64,000 nt of DNA from Lacibacter sediminis. Its GTDB lineage: Bacteria > Bacteroidota > Bacteroidia > Chitinophagales > Chitinophagaceae. This document shows, piece by piece, positions 35,324 through 43,586 of this stretch (positions are counted from its first letter, which is position 1; every line of letters begins with the position of its first letter). The notes below the pieces were generated by a model. That model was not told the origin of the DNA, did no database searches, and saw only the letters and a list, made by a program, of their open reading frames with translations. The stretch covers positions 3,968,001 through 4,032,000 of the forward strand of contig NZ_CP060007.1 of the NCBI RefSeq assembly GCF_014168535.1, read 5' to 3'. The position numbers were made by a program, and so were the translations under genes.

Positions 35324-35743
35324 ATGGCTATTAATAAAAATCATGAATTCGAAGATCTGGATGGCGTGAAATGCGCTGTGGTGGAAAAGAATGCATCAAA
35401 AGAACGTGTTGCTTTTTTGAAAGACTTACTTGAATTCAATCGTTATAAAGTAATTGTTGTTCCATCACCTCCGCCAAAAGCAGTCCCGCCAGCAAGCGGG
35501 ACTCCGAAACCCGTTGAGGGCCAGGTGCCGGTAGAAGCACCCGCTCCCCCACCGGCACCTGAAACATTTACAGTTGGTGTTACCGATGTTACATTCAATG
35601 CAACCAATGCCATCTTCGGTCGTTTATTGAAAACAAAAGATAAGCACGTTGTTACATTGGCTTACTGGCAACAGGAAGAGACAACAAGCAGCGATCATAT
35701 CCCTTACTTTTCTGCAGACGAAAACAGTCATCAATGGAAGTAA
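35324..35743 (+). CDS. hypothetical protein with Pro-rich linker
   Basis: 139 residues, no signal peptide or membrane segment and no recognised family. Two apparently folded parts (residues 1-48, FEDLDGVKCAVVEKNASKER and FLKDLLEFNRYKVIVV; residues 84-139, FTVGVTDVTFNATNAIFGRL and so on) are joined by a Pro/Ala/Glu-rich linker (about 49-82). The DNA of the linker consists largely of two perfect inverted repeats, suggesting the linker arose by insertion of palindromic repeats. The VTDVTFNATNAIFGR and KHVVTLAYWQQ strands suggest a small alpha/beta protein. Overlaps the DUF1569 gene by ten bases; possibly cotranscribed with nuo. Confidence 0.75.
   Translation: MAINKNHEFEDLDGVKCAVVEKNASKERVAFLKDLLEFNRYKVIVVPSPPPKAVPPASGTPKPVEGQVPVEAPAPPPAPETFTVGVTDVTFNATNAIFGRLLKTKDKHVVTLAYWQQEETTSSDHIPYFSADENSHQWK
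35482..35503. repeat. palindrome 1 inside a coding linker
   Basis: AGTCCCGC-CAGCAA-GCGGGACT, perfect 8 bp arms with a six-base loop, inside the Pro-rich linker codons. GC-rich compared with the gene around it. Confidence 0.75.
35522..35561. repeat. palindrome 2 inside a coding linker
   Basis: CAGGTGCCGGT, an 18-base spacer, then ACCGGCACCTG: perfect 11 bp arms within the same Pro-rich linker. Confidence 0.75.
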
Positions 35744-36186
35744 AGAATTTATTTGATCAGCAGGCGTATGAAGAGATCATGATCCGTCTGCAAAACCTAA
35801 CGGCAACCAGTGAACGTCAATGGGGAAAGATGACGGCAGCACAAATGCTGGCCCATTGCAAAGAAGCCTACAAAGTTCCACTTACCAGTAAAAAATTAAA
35901 GCGACTGCCCATCAGTTATATCGGCTGGATATTCCGTCCTGTTTTATACAATTCCAGGCCTTACCGAAAAAGTTTACCTACCGCTCCCAACTTTATCATT
36001 AAAGATGATCGTGATTTTGAAAAAGAAAAAGCAGAAATGCTTTCGATCGTTAAAGCGTTTCATGAAAGAGGTGTAACAGGCATTGGTGATAAAATGCATC
36101 CAACTTTTGGACCTATGAAAGCGGAGCAATGGGGCAAGAGCATGTGGAAACACCTTGATCATCATCTGCGGCAGTTTGGAGTGTAA
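35734..36186 (+). CDS. DUF1569 family protein
   Basis: 150 residues, soluble, with the pattern of the DUF1569/DinB-like helical bundle: NLFDQQAYEEIMIRLQNLTA, WGKMTAAQMLAHCKEAYKVP with a histidine in the conserved position, and HPTFGPMKAEQWGKSMWKHL with DHHLRQFGV near the end. The spaced histidines could bind a metal as in DinB proteins. Function unknown. Overlaps the preceding gene by ten bases. Confidence 0.85.
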   Translation: MEVKNLFDQQAYEEIMIRLQNLTATSERQWGKMTAAQMLAHCKEAYKVPLTSKKLKRLPISYIGWIFRPVLYNSRPYRKSLPTAPNFIIKDDRDFEKEKAEMLSIVKAFHERGVTGIGDKMHPTFGPMKAEQWGKSMWKHLDHHLRQFGV

Positions 36187-36241
36187 TCCATTTGCATTAT
36201 TTTGCGGCACATTCAACTCACAATCAAACCAACCATATACC

Positions 36242-36484
36242 ATGGCCCAAAAGCAACTCTCAGAAATGACCGAAGATGAATTAAAGAAAAATGTAAAGCT
36301 GATGACAATTGCAGTAACGGTTATTATTGTTTCCATTATTATCATGTTGATCTCTACAGTATACACTTATACAAAAAAAGGGTTCACAGCTACTGCTATT
36401 TTACCTTTTGCATTTCTGCCGATTGCAATCATCAACTTCATGAATCTGAAAAAAATAAAGGCGGAGTTGGATTCAAGAAAGTAA
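36242..36484 (+). CDS. small two-helix membrane protein
   Basis: 80 residues from ATG at 36242 (MAQKQLSEMTEDELKK). A short acidic/basic N-terminal helix, then two hydrophobic segments (about residues 24-44, IAVTVIIVSIIIMLISTVYT, and 50-66, TATAILPFAFLPIAIINF) and a basic C-terminus. I do not recognise a family. Fifty-five bases after the DUF1569 gene and followed by a terminator, so it is probably the last gene of this strand's unit. Confidence 0.65.
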   Translation: MAQKQLSEMTEDELKKNVKLMTIAVTVIIVSIIIMLISTVYTYTKKGFTATAILPFAFLPIAIINFMNLKKIKAELDSRK

Positions 36485-36513
36485 TAAATCAAGTATCACA
36501 TAACTAAAACAAC

Positions 36514-36542
36514 AAAGGGAGCTTCTCACGAAACTCCCTTTT
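36514..36542. terminator. bidirectional terminator between the nuo-side genes and nifJ
   Basis: AAAGGGAG-C-TTC-TCAC-GAA-A-CTCCCTTTT: a stem with an inner TTC/GAA extension, A-rich on the left and T-rich on the right, placed between two converging genes. Confidence 0.85.
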
Positions 36543-36565
36543 CTTTATTCATATGGGTCAATATG

Positions 36566-39500
36566 CTATAGTCCTTTTAATGTTTCCAAACGTTCCCATC
36601 TGCTCACCTTTGCATCCTGCGCCTGTTCCATAAAGCGTGCTGCTAATTCAGGATCTTTTGCTTTAATGATATTGAAACGGTTCTCATGATACATGAACTC
36701 AGCCAGATCAAGTGAAGGATCTTTCGAATCTACCACAAAGCGCTGTCCCCTTGGTTTCATCGGATTGTAATGGAACAAAGGCCAGTAACCGCTCTTCACT
36801 GCAAAATCCTGTTCTTCTGCTCCATGAGCCATATCAATACCATGCGCAATACAATGACTGTAAGCAATGATCAACGATGGACCGGGATATGCTTCCGCTT
36901 CAAGAATTGTCCGGATGGTATGCATATCATTTCCACCCATCGCAATCTGTGCAACATAAGCTGTGCCATGTGCAATGGCCTGCATCGCCAGATCTTTCTT
37001 ACCGGTTGTTTTACCGTTTACGCTAAACTTTGCACTGGAGCCTAATGGTGTTGATTTTGATTTTTGTCCACCCGTGTTACTGTACACTTCTGTATCCAAT
37101 ACCATGATGTTTACATTTTCGCCTGTGCTCAACACATGATCCAATCCACCATAACCAATATCATAAGCCCAGCCATCACCACCAATGATCCAGATCGATT
37201 TCTCTTCCAAGAAATCTGCCAGGTGGAACAGATTCAAAGCAGCCATTGAACGTTCACCGCTCAACCTGCGTTTTAAATCTTTTACCAGTTCATGTTTCTC
37301 CAGTAAAGCAGCTTCTGTTGTACCGCTGTTGTTAATAATTTTATCAACCAGCTCTTCGCCGATCATCGGACGTAATTCATCCATCAGCTGCAACGCCATT
37401 TCATGTTTCTTGCTGCTTGCCATACTGATACCTAACCCAAACTCGGCATTATCTTCAAACAAACTGTTGGCCCAAGCTGGTCCTACACCTTCTTTATTTT
37501 TTGTCCACGGTGTAGTTGGTAAGTTACCGCCGAAGATGGATGAACAACCTGTTGCATTCGCAACAATCATGCGTTCACCAAACAATTGAGTTAAGAGTTT
37601 TAAATAAGGAGTTTCCCCACAACCGGCACATGCACCACTGAATTCAAATAAGGGTTGAAAGAACTGTGAACCTTTCACCGTATTCTTATTTACTCTTGTG
37701 CGATCTACTTCAGGTAGTGTTAAGAAATAATCCCAGTTTTCTTTTTCCTGTTCCTGGATTCCTGTTTTATCCATCATGTTGATGGCTTTATGACCGGGAT
37801 CTGTTTTGCTGGTGATCGGACAGAACTCAACACACAATGTACAACCGGTGCAATCTTCTGTTGATACCTGCAACGTGTATGCTTCAGTTTCTTTATTCCA
37901 TTCTTTGCCTATCGGATCAACATGTTTGAAACCTGCTGGCGCTTCAGTCAATAATGTTTTATCATACACTTTCGGACGAATCGCTGCATGCGGACAAATC
38001 ATAAAACATTTACCACACTGTGTACACAACGATGTATCCCAAACCGGTACTGCATCTGCAATATTTCGTTTTTCCCATTTGGTGGTACCACTTGGGAACG
38101 TGCCATCGATCGGGAACGCACTCACAGGTAACTCATCACCTTCACCTGCAATAATTTTACCCAACACTTCTTTTACAAAATCAGGAGCAGTATCAGAAAC
38201 AGTATCACCAATTGGTCTGTTTCCAACTACATATTTCGAATAATCAACTTCATATAAATTCGCCAGTGTTTGATCTACTGCTTCGTAGTTCTTTTGTACC
38301 ACTGCTTCACCTTTCTTCCAATACGTATCGTAAATAGCTTCTTTAATTTTTGCAATGGCTTCTTCTCTTGGCAATACATTACTGATAGCAAAGAAACAGG
38401 TTTGCAGAATGGTGTTGATACGGTTACCCATACCGGCTTCTTTCGCTACGGTGTATGCGTTAATGCCATAGAACTTTAATTTCTTGTGAATAATCTCTTC
38501 CTGTATTTTCTTTGGCAACATACCCCACAACTCATCTTTTTCATACGGTGCATTCAATAAAAACACAGCACCTTCTTCCGCATCTTTTAAAATATCATAC
38601 TTGGTGAGATAGTTGAAGTGATGACAGGCAACAAAGTTGGCAGACTGTACCAGGTAAGTTGAATGAATCGGGTTTTCACCAAAACGTAAATGTGATACGG
38701 TTAACGATCCTGATTTTTTTGAATCATAAACAAAATATCCCTGCACATGATCGTTGGTTTTATCACCAATGATCTTGATCGAGTTTTTATTTGCACTCAC
38801 GGTACCATCGGCACCTAAGCCAAAGAATAAACCACGGAACTTATGTTGCGTTTCCAGGTTAAACGTCTTGTCATACTCTAAACTTGTATGTGTAACATCA
38901 TCATCAATACCAATGGTAAAGTGATTTTTAGGCTTATCTTTTTTCAATTCACGGAACACTGCTTTCACCATCGCCGGAGTAAATTCTTTGCTCGATAAAC
39001 CATAACGTCCGCCAATAACATGTGCATGATGATTTTCCTGTGCTTCATTCAACGCATTCACCACATTCATGTATAAGGCTTCACCAATACCGTTTGGTTC
39101 TTTGCTTCTGTCGAGTACCGCAATGCTCACCACACTTTTCGGAATCGTATTGATAAACGCCTGCACATCCAACGGACGGAACAAACGAACCACGATCATT
39201 CCTACATGCGATCCACGTTCATTTAAATAATCAACGGTTTCTTTCACTGCACCTGCACCTGAACCCATAATGATAATTACACGATCAGGATGTGCATGTC
39301 CGTAATATTCATACAAATTATATTGACGTCCGGTGAGTTTTGCAAACTCATCCATGGTTGATTGAACAATAGAAGGAACATTTGCATGATAGGTATTGGC
39401 TGCTTCCCTGTTCTGGAAAAACACATCGGGGTTTTGCGCCGTACCACGAATAGATGGATTGTTTGGATTCAATGCACGGTTACGATGTGCATGAATGGCT

Positions 39501-40123
39501 TCCATATCCATCATTTGTTCAATGATTTCATCAGGGATTACTTCCACTTCATTGAGTTCATGCGAAGTACGGAAGCCATCAAAAATATTCAGAAACGGAA
39601 CTCTTGCTTTTAAAGTAGCCGATTGAGCGATCAATGCCATGTCCATTACTTCCTGCGGATTGTTACCAAACAACATTGCAAAACCTGTGGAGCGTACGGC
39701 CATCACATCACTATGATCACCAAAGATGGAAAGCGCATGTGTTGCTAAACTTCTTGCAGCAATATGAAAAACGGTGGGCGTTAACTCACCGGCAATTTTG
39801 TACATGTTGGGAATCATCAGCAACAAACCCTGCGATGCGGTAAATGTAGAGGCCAATGCTCCACCTTGCAATGCACCGTGTATAGCACCGGCAGCACCGG
39901 CTTCACTCTGCATTTCCATAATACGTGGTACGGTGCCGAAAATATTTTTCATGCCTTTGGCACTCCATTCATCGGCCCACTCGCCCATTGTTGAAGAAGG
40001 TGTAATGGGATAAATGGCACATACTTCGTTGCATTTATAAGCAATATAAGCGGCGGCCTCATTGCCATCCATTACTTCGTACAATGCTTTGTCTTGTGCT
40101 ACGGGGTTGGTTGTTGCTTCCAT
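36566..40123 (-). CDS. nifJ: pyruvate:ferredoxin (flavodoxin) oxidoreductase
   Basis: 1185 residues from ATG at 40123 (METATNP-like opening MEATTNPVAQDKALYEVMDG; the frame extends 13 codons further). Single-chain PFOR: pyrimidine-binding domain I (GNEAAAYIAYKCNEVCAIYP), domain II, gamma domain, an insert with two 4Fe-4S motifs (CTQCGKCFMICPHAAI and CTGCTLCVEFCPI), then the TPP domain with the proximal-cluster cysteine in CAGCGETPYLKLL and GGDGWAYDIGYGG. Oxidatively decarboxylates pyruvate to acetyl-CoA, reducing ferredoxin or flavodoxin. The length is typical. It is convergent with the nuo operon. Confidence 0.96.
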   Translation of the reverse strand: MEATTNPVAQDKALYEVMDGNEAAAYIAYKCNEVCAIYPITPSSTMGEWADEWSAKGMKNIFGTVPRIMEMQSEAGAAGAIHGALQGGALASTFTASQGLLLMIPNMYKIAGELTPTVFHIAARSLATHALSIFGDHSDVMAVRSTGFAMLFGNNPQEVMDMALIAQSATLKARVPFLNIFDGFRTSHELNEVEVIPDEIIEQMMDMEAIHAHRNRALNPNNPSIRGTAQNPDVFFQNREAANTYHANVPSIVQSTMDEFAKLTGRQYNLYEYYGHAHPDRVIIIMGSGAGAVKETVDYLNERGSHVGMIVVRLFRPLDVQAFINTIPKSVVSIAVLDRSKEPNGIGEALYMNVVNALNEAQENHHAHVIGGRYGLSSKEFTPAMVKAVFRELKKDKPKNHFTIGIDDDVTHTSLEYDKTFNLETQHKFRGLFFGLGADGTVSANKNSIKIIGDKTNDHVQGYFVYDSKKSGSLTVSHLRFGENPIHSTYLVQSANFVACHHFNYLTKYDILKDAEEGAVFLLNAPYEKDELWGMLPKKIQEEIIHKKLKFYGINAYTVAKEAGMGNRINTILQTCFFAISNVLPREEAIAKIKEAIYDTYWKKGEAVVQKNYEAVDQTLANLYEVDYSKYVVGNRPIGDTVSDTAPDFVKEVLGKIIAGEGDELPVSAFPIDGTFPSGTTKWEKRNIADAVPVWDTSLCTQCGKCFMICPHAAIRPKVYDKTLLTEAPAGFKHVDPIGKEWNKETEAYTLQVSTEDCTGCTLCVEFCPITSKTDPGHKAINMMDKTGIQEQEKENWDYFLTLPEVDRTRVNKNTVKGSQFFQPLFEFSGACAGCGETPYLKLLTQLFGERMIVANATGCSSIFGGNLPTTPWTKNKEGVGPAWANSLFEDNAEFGLGISMASSKKHEMALQLMDELRPMIGEELVDKIINNSGTTEAALLEKHELVKDLKRRLSGERSMAALNLFHLADFLEEKSIWIIGGDGWAYDIGYGGLDHVLSTGENVNIMVLDTEVYSNTGGQKSKSTPLGSSAKFSVNGKTTGKKDLAMQAIAHGTAYVAQIAMGGNDMHTIRTILEAEAYPGPSLIIAYSHCIAHGIDMAHGAEEQDFAVKSGYWPLFHYNPMKPRGQRFVVDSKDPSLDLAEFMYHENRFNIIKAKDPELAARFMEQAQDAKVSRWERLETLKGL

Positions 40124-40249
40124 GTAATTGATTTGAAGCAACGAAATTACCCGACCCTTCATGGGCGGTGAATGACGCTTATCAGTAAAAAAACTAATTG
40201 CGGTGAGGAAAACAGGAAAAGTATTGGGTGTTGGTCAGCAGTTGCGTTC

Positions 40250-40288
40250 TATGGCATCAACTGTTGCCACGCTCGGTTCATGGTTCCG
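40250..40288 (-). repeat. copy 2 of the 40-base element, upstream of nifJ
   Basis: Plus strand TATGGCATCAACTGTTG, nine variable bases, GTTCATGGTTCCG. Same order and spacing as 1539-1578 upstream of ftsA. It lies 127-165 bases before the nifJ start in the 197-base gap that must carry the nifJ promoter. Confidence 0.45.
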
Positions 40289-40320
40289 GTTTCATAGCAG
40301 CAATTATAGCCGAATGATAT

Positions 40321-43065
40321 TTAGCGAAGAACCGTTGCTTTTGGAATGTGAATATTTATTTCACAACCTTTATCGGGGAACGAAACAACTTCAACCTTAC
40401 CATTCAGCAACTGAACTCTTCGTCTGATATTCGCTAAGCCAATCCCTTCTTTCTTTGAATTGACATCAAATCCAATTCCATTATCTTTCACCTGCAAATA
40501 AATATGATCATTAACAGACCGGATATTGATTTCCACCAAAGACGCCTTTGCGTGTTTCACGATGTTCGAGAGCTGCTCTTGTAAAATTCTGTAAAAAGTA
40601 AGTTGGGTACTATTATCAAGGGGCTCTTCGAATTCGTTAATCTGAATTGAAACAGATACAAGTTCTTTAAGTTTTAAACTCCCGATAAGCCATTCTATTT
40701 TGTCATTCAGCTTTGTATCTTCTTCAACCAAAGGAGCCAATTGGTGTGAAAGTCTCCTCACTTCAGTAATGGCTTGCGCATTAAATTTTTTCAACTCAAC
40801 CAGAATATTTGAAACAGCTGCCTTATCATTGAGTTTGTTTTGTACCATATCCAGATACAGGCCCGACCCTGCTAAAATTTGTTTCACGTTGTCGTGTAAC
40901 TCCATGCCTATCTGAAGCCGTTCATTTTCCTGTGCATCTAATACTGCTTTGCTGATTCTTCGTTCTTCCTCTATGCGATCAGTAATATCAACAAGTGTAC
41001 CTATAACGGCTGGTTCATGATCATACGTTATCAATGAGGCAATTACTTCAATATGGAGTAATACTCCATCATTTCGTATTGCCCTGAAAATGTATTGCTC
41101 TTTGGGTTTTTGTTTCTTTATTCGCTTACGGTACGTGTCTCGTACTATCTCCACATCATCCTCATGTACCAAATCCTCAAAAGATATCCGATTAACTAAT
41201 TTATCTTTTGAGTAACCAAATATTTTTTCAAATCCCGGATTTACATAAATAAGTCTCCCTTCTCGAATAATGAATATACCAACCAGACTTTGCTCAACGA
41301 TACTTCTGAACTTTTCTTCATTTTCACGTAATAGAGCCTCTGCTTGCTTTCTATCATTAATCGATTCTGTAAGTAGTCTCACTCCAATCAGCTCACCTCT
41401 TAGATCGTATACTGGTGAGGTTTTTGCCTGAAACCAGAAATACTGATCATTTACACCTTTTGCCCTAAATTCCTCCGATCGATCAATTCCTTTTAATGAA
41501 TCATAAAACATTGGATAAAAATTATAGGAAATATCTTGAAAAAGATAATCTCGAAAATCTGCACCGATATGCAATTCCATTCCACGGGTTATTTCTATTC
41601 GTTCTTTTGCAGTGGTATTGAATTGAAGTATTTTATAATCAGGGGCAATTAGATAAATAGACTCCTTTGTATTTTCGATAATTGCTTTGAACATTGCTGC
41701 CTGCTCTTTGATCAAATGTTCAGCGTTCTTCTGTTTTGTAATATCGTAGCTAATAGAAAGATACTGGTAAACCTTCCCGTTTTTATCTACAAAGGGAACA
41801 ATAGAACTATCAACCCAATACAAAGTACCGTCCTTTGCTTTATTGCAAAATTCTCCTCTGAACGGGGTGCCGTTTTGCATTGCAAGTCTAATCTCATCAA
41901 AATATTCGACAGGGTGGAAATTTGACCAGATGATACTATGATGCTTGCCTGACAACTCTTCCCTTTTATACTTACTGGCTTTACAAAAGTTTTCATTTAC
42001 AAATTGGAATAAGCCGTTAACATCTGAAATACTCACGATTGAAGCAACATCTAATGCATATTTATAGTCTTTCAGTTCAACAGTACGTTCCCTCCGATCC
42101 AAATCAATTTTCAGCATTTCTGCGAGCATATTGATCAAGTCACGCTCCTCTTTTAAAAATGGCCCTTCATCAAATTCGGGCATTGGTTTAAGGTACACCA
42201 CTTCAATAAAAGCTTTAGTTCCCAAAGCTGATTTCACTTCAACCTGCTGACTGTATTCGGATGTTACATAATTCTTCGTTGCAAATTCTGTATCAGCAAT
42301 ACGTACACGAGCCGCTGTTATATCAGGATATTGCCAGCCAAGCGGGAGTGCTTGAGCTATTTCGCCGACTATTTGTTGATAGCTAGCGTCTTCATTTTGT
42401 AAAATTTGATTTACTGAGTAGAGTGTTTTTAATTCTTTTAATCTTTCCTGAAGGCTATGAAGAGTTGTATCTTTTATCTTTTCTGCATCTTCTCTTTTTA
42501 CGATTTCACGCTGCATGGCAAGAAGCCCGGAGCGCAGATGGTTTGTAGCATAATATTGTAAAGCGAGAACAGTTCCGAAGGGAATGATAGCAGTTATCCA
42601 ACGGGTTACAGGGGTATGCATTACGGATGGTATTGGTAATTGCCCGGTTAACTCCAGGTACACCAAACCAAAGTCAGTGAAAATTGTTAAGATCCCGATT
42701 GCCATTCCACCCCGCCAGCCGAGTAAAAATCCTGCAGTTAGTATTACACTTATTTGTGACAGAATGCCCGGCGCTATGATGCCTCCGGCGGAATAACATG
42801 GAATTGTGTTAAACAACCACAGCATAATGGTGAAAGACCAGCTTGCCAATTTGGTGTATCCAAAACGGTTTAGGGCAAGATTAAACAGACAAATGAAGAT
42901 TGCAACAATTAGTAAAGTCAGCCATCTTTGCCAAATCTCAGGAAAGAAATAAAAGCCCACCGAAACAATTAACCCGGTTACTACAGACCATATAATGGCC
43001 AACACATATACCATGTACTCTTGGTAGTTTTTTTCCTTGTCGGGAACAGAGAAGAAGTTTCGCAT
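40321..43065 (-). CDS. multi-PAS membrane sensor histidine kinase
   Basis: 914 residues. Six N-terminal transmembrane helices (about residues 19-180) form an integral sensor module of a type I cannot name. A short coiled coil and a possible GAF-like region (about 205-325) follow, then three PAS domains (about 345-455, 465-575, 585-705; FRSIVEQSLVGIFIIREGRL is the third's start). The kinase core is of the HisKA_3 type, with the phosphoacceptor in MELHDNVKQILAG, and the HATPase has VKDNGIGFD and GIGLANIRRRVQLL. Such kinases normally pair with a LuxR/NarL-type regulator, but none is adjacent. Confidence 0.92.
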   Translation of the reverse strand: MRNFFSVPDKEKNYQEYMVYVLAIIWSVVTGLIVSVGFYFFPEIWQRWLTLLIVAIFICLFNLALNRFGYTKLASWSFTIMLWLFNTIPCYSAGGIIAPGILSQISVILTAGFLLGWRGGMAIGILTIFTDFGLVYLELTGQLPIPSVMHTPVTRWITAIIPFGTVLALQYYATNHLRSGLLAMQREIVKREDAEKIKDTTLHSLQERLKELKTLYSVNQILQNEDASYQQIVGEIAQALPLGWQYPDITAARVRIADTEFATKNYVTSEYSQQVEVKSALGTKAFIEVVYLKPMPEFDEGPFLKEERDLINMLAEMLKIDLDRRERTVELKDYKYALDVASIVSISDVNGLFQFVNENFCKASKYKREELSGKHHSIIWSNFHPVEYFDEIRLAMQNGTPFRGEFCNKAKDGTLYWVDSSIVPFVDKNGKVYQYLSISYDITKQKNAEHLIKEQAAMFKAIIENTKESIYLIAPDYKILQFNTTAKERIEITRGMELHIGADFRDYLFQDISYNFYPMFYDSLKGIDRSEEFRAKGVNDQYFWFQAKTSPVYDLRGELIGVRLLTESINDRKQAEALLRENEEKFRSIVEQSLVGIFIIREGRLIYVNPGFEKIFGYSKDKLVNRISFEDLVHEDDVEIVRDTYRKRIKKQKPKEQYIFRAIRNDGVLLHIEVIASLITYDHEPAVIGTLVDITDRIEEERRISKAVLDAQENERLQIGMELHDNVKQILAGSGLYLDMVQNKLNDKAAVSNILVELKKFNAQAITEVRRLSHQLAPLVEEDTKLNDKIEWLIGSLKLKELVSVSIQINEFEEPLDNSTQLTFYRILQEQLSNIVKHAKASLVEINIRSVNDHIYLQVKDNGIGFDVNSKKEGIGLANIRRRVQLLNGKVEVVSFPDKGCEINIHIPKATVLR

Positions 43066-43249
43066 ACTCAGTGGTTGGGTTGCTGTTTGGGCATTTCGCT
43101 AAACAGAGATGTTGGAAGTTAAGACAAACTTCATCCAATTAAAATACAATCATTTGGATGTTTAGCTACTTTGTTTAATTTTTTAAACCAGCCACACATG
43201 GAATTTTTCACAAAATTAAAAAAGTACGACAACTGCTGTGTGAAGCCGT

Positions 43250-43334
43250 GTTTCGTGTCCTCAGGAACCATATTTGTTATTTTCAATAATAGCACGCCTC
43301 TGCTCTTTCGGCTAGTGACGACAGGACACGAAAC
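43250..43334. repeat. 12 bp inverted repeat flanking 61 bases
   Basis: GTTTCGTGTCCT at 43250-43261 and AGGACACGAAAC at 43323-43334 are perfect complements. The enclosed segment contains AGCACGCCTCTGCTCTTTCG. It looks like a small non-coding element with terminal inverted repeats. Confidence 0.7.
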
Positions 43335-43353
43335 TTAGGAGCTCTTTCACGTT

Positions 43354-43388
43354 CAAACTTGAGGTCGCAAATTGCGACCTCAAGTTTG
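43354..43388. repeat. perfect 17 bp palindrome
   Basis: CAAACTTGAGGTCGCAA, one central A, then TTGCGACCTCAAGTTTG. The 35-base palindrome is perfect and lies 20 bases after the previous element. A cruciform, a transposon end, a REP-like unit or a dimeric protein site are all possible. Confidence 0.8.
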
Positions 43389-43586
43389 TGTTTGTCTGGC
43401 CATGTATTCCGCAGAATCACTTACTATAAAAAGGAGTTAGGTATGTCCTACTTTGTTTAACATACTGAATTTTGCCTTGCTGTTATGAGAATGCAATACC
43501 TACTGCTTAGCGATTGGATAAATGATGATAACATCTGTTCTTCAAAAAATCATTAATTTACCTATCTCTCTTTCAAAAACATACGA

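Larger units (their letters stand above)
43066..43586. other. intergenic region upstream of the fucosidase gene
   Basis: 521 bases without a credible gene on either strand. It contains a 12 bp inverted repeat around a 61-base core (43250-43334), an adjacent perfect 17 bp palindrome (43354-43388), and two copies of CTACTTTGTTTAA (near 43168 and 43449). The concentration of repeats suggests a site for repeat or mobile-element insertion; no transposase remnant is visible. Confidence 0.6.

Noticed and set aside
40203..40427. 74-codon plus-strand ORF between nifJ and the PAS kinase
   Set aside because: It overlaps the end of the kinase on the other strand, covers the shared 40-base element, and has no recognisable protein features.
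43160..43460. Promoter for the fucosidase at CTACTTTG
   Set aside because: The word occurs twice with AT-rich flanks but matches TAnnTTTG poorly and has no TTG at the right distance.
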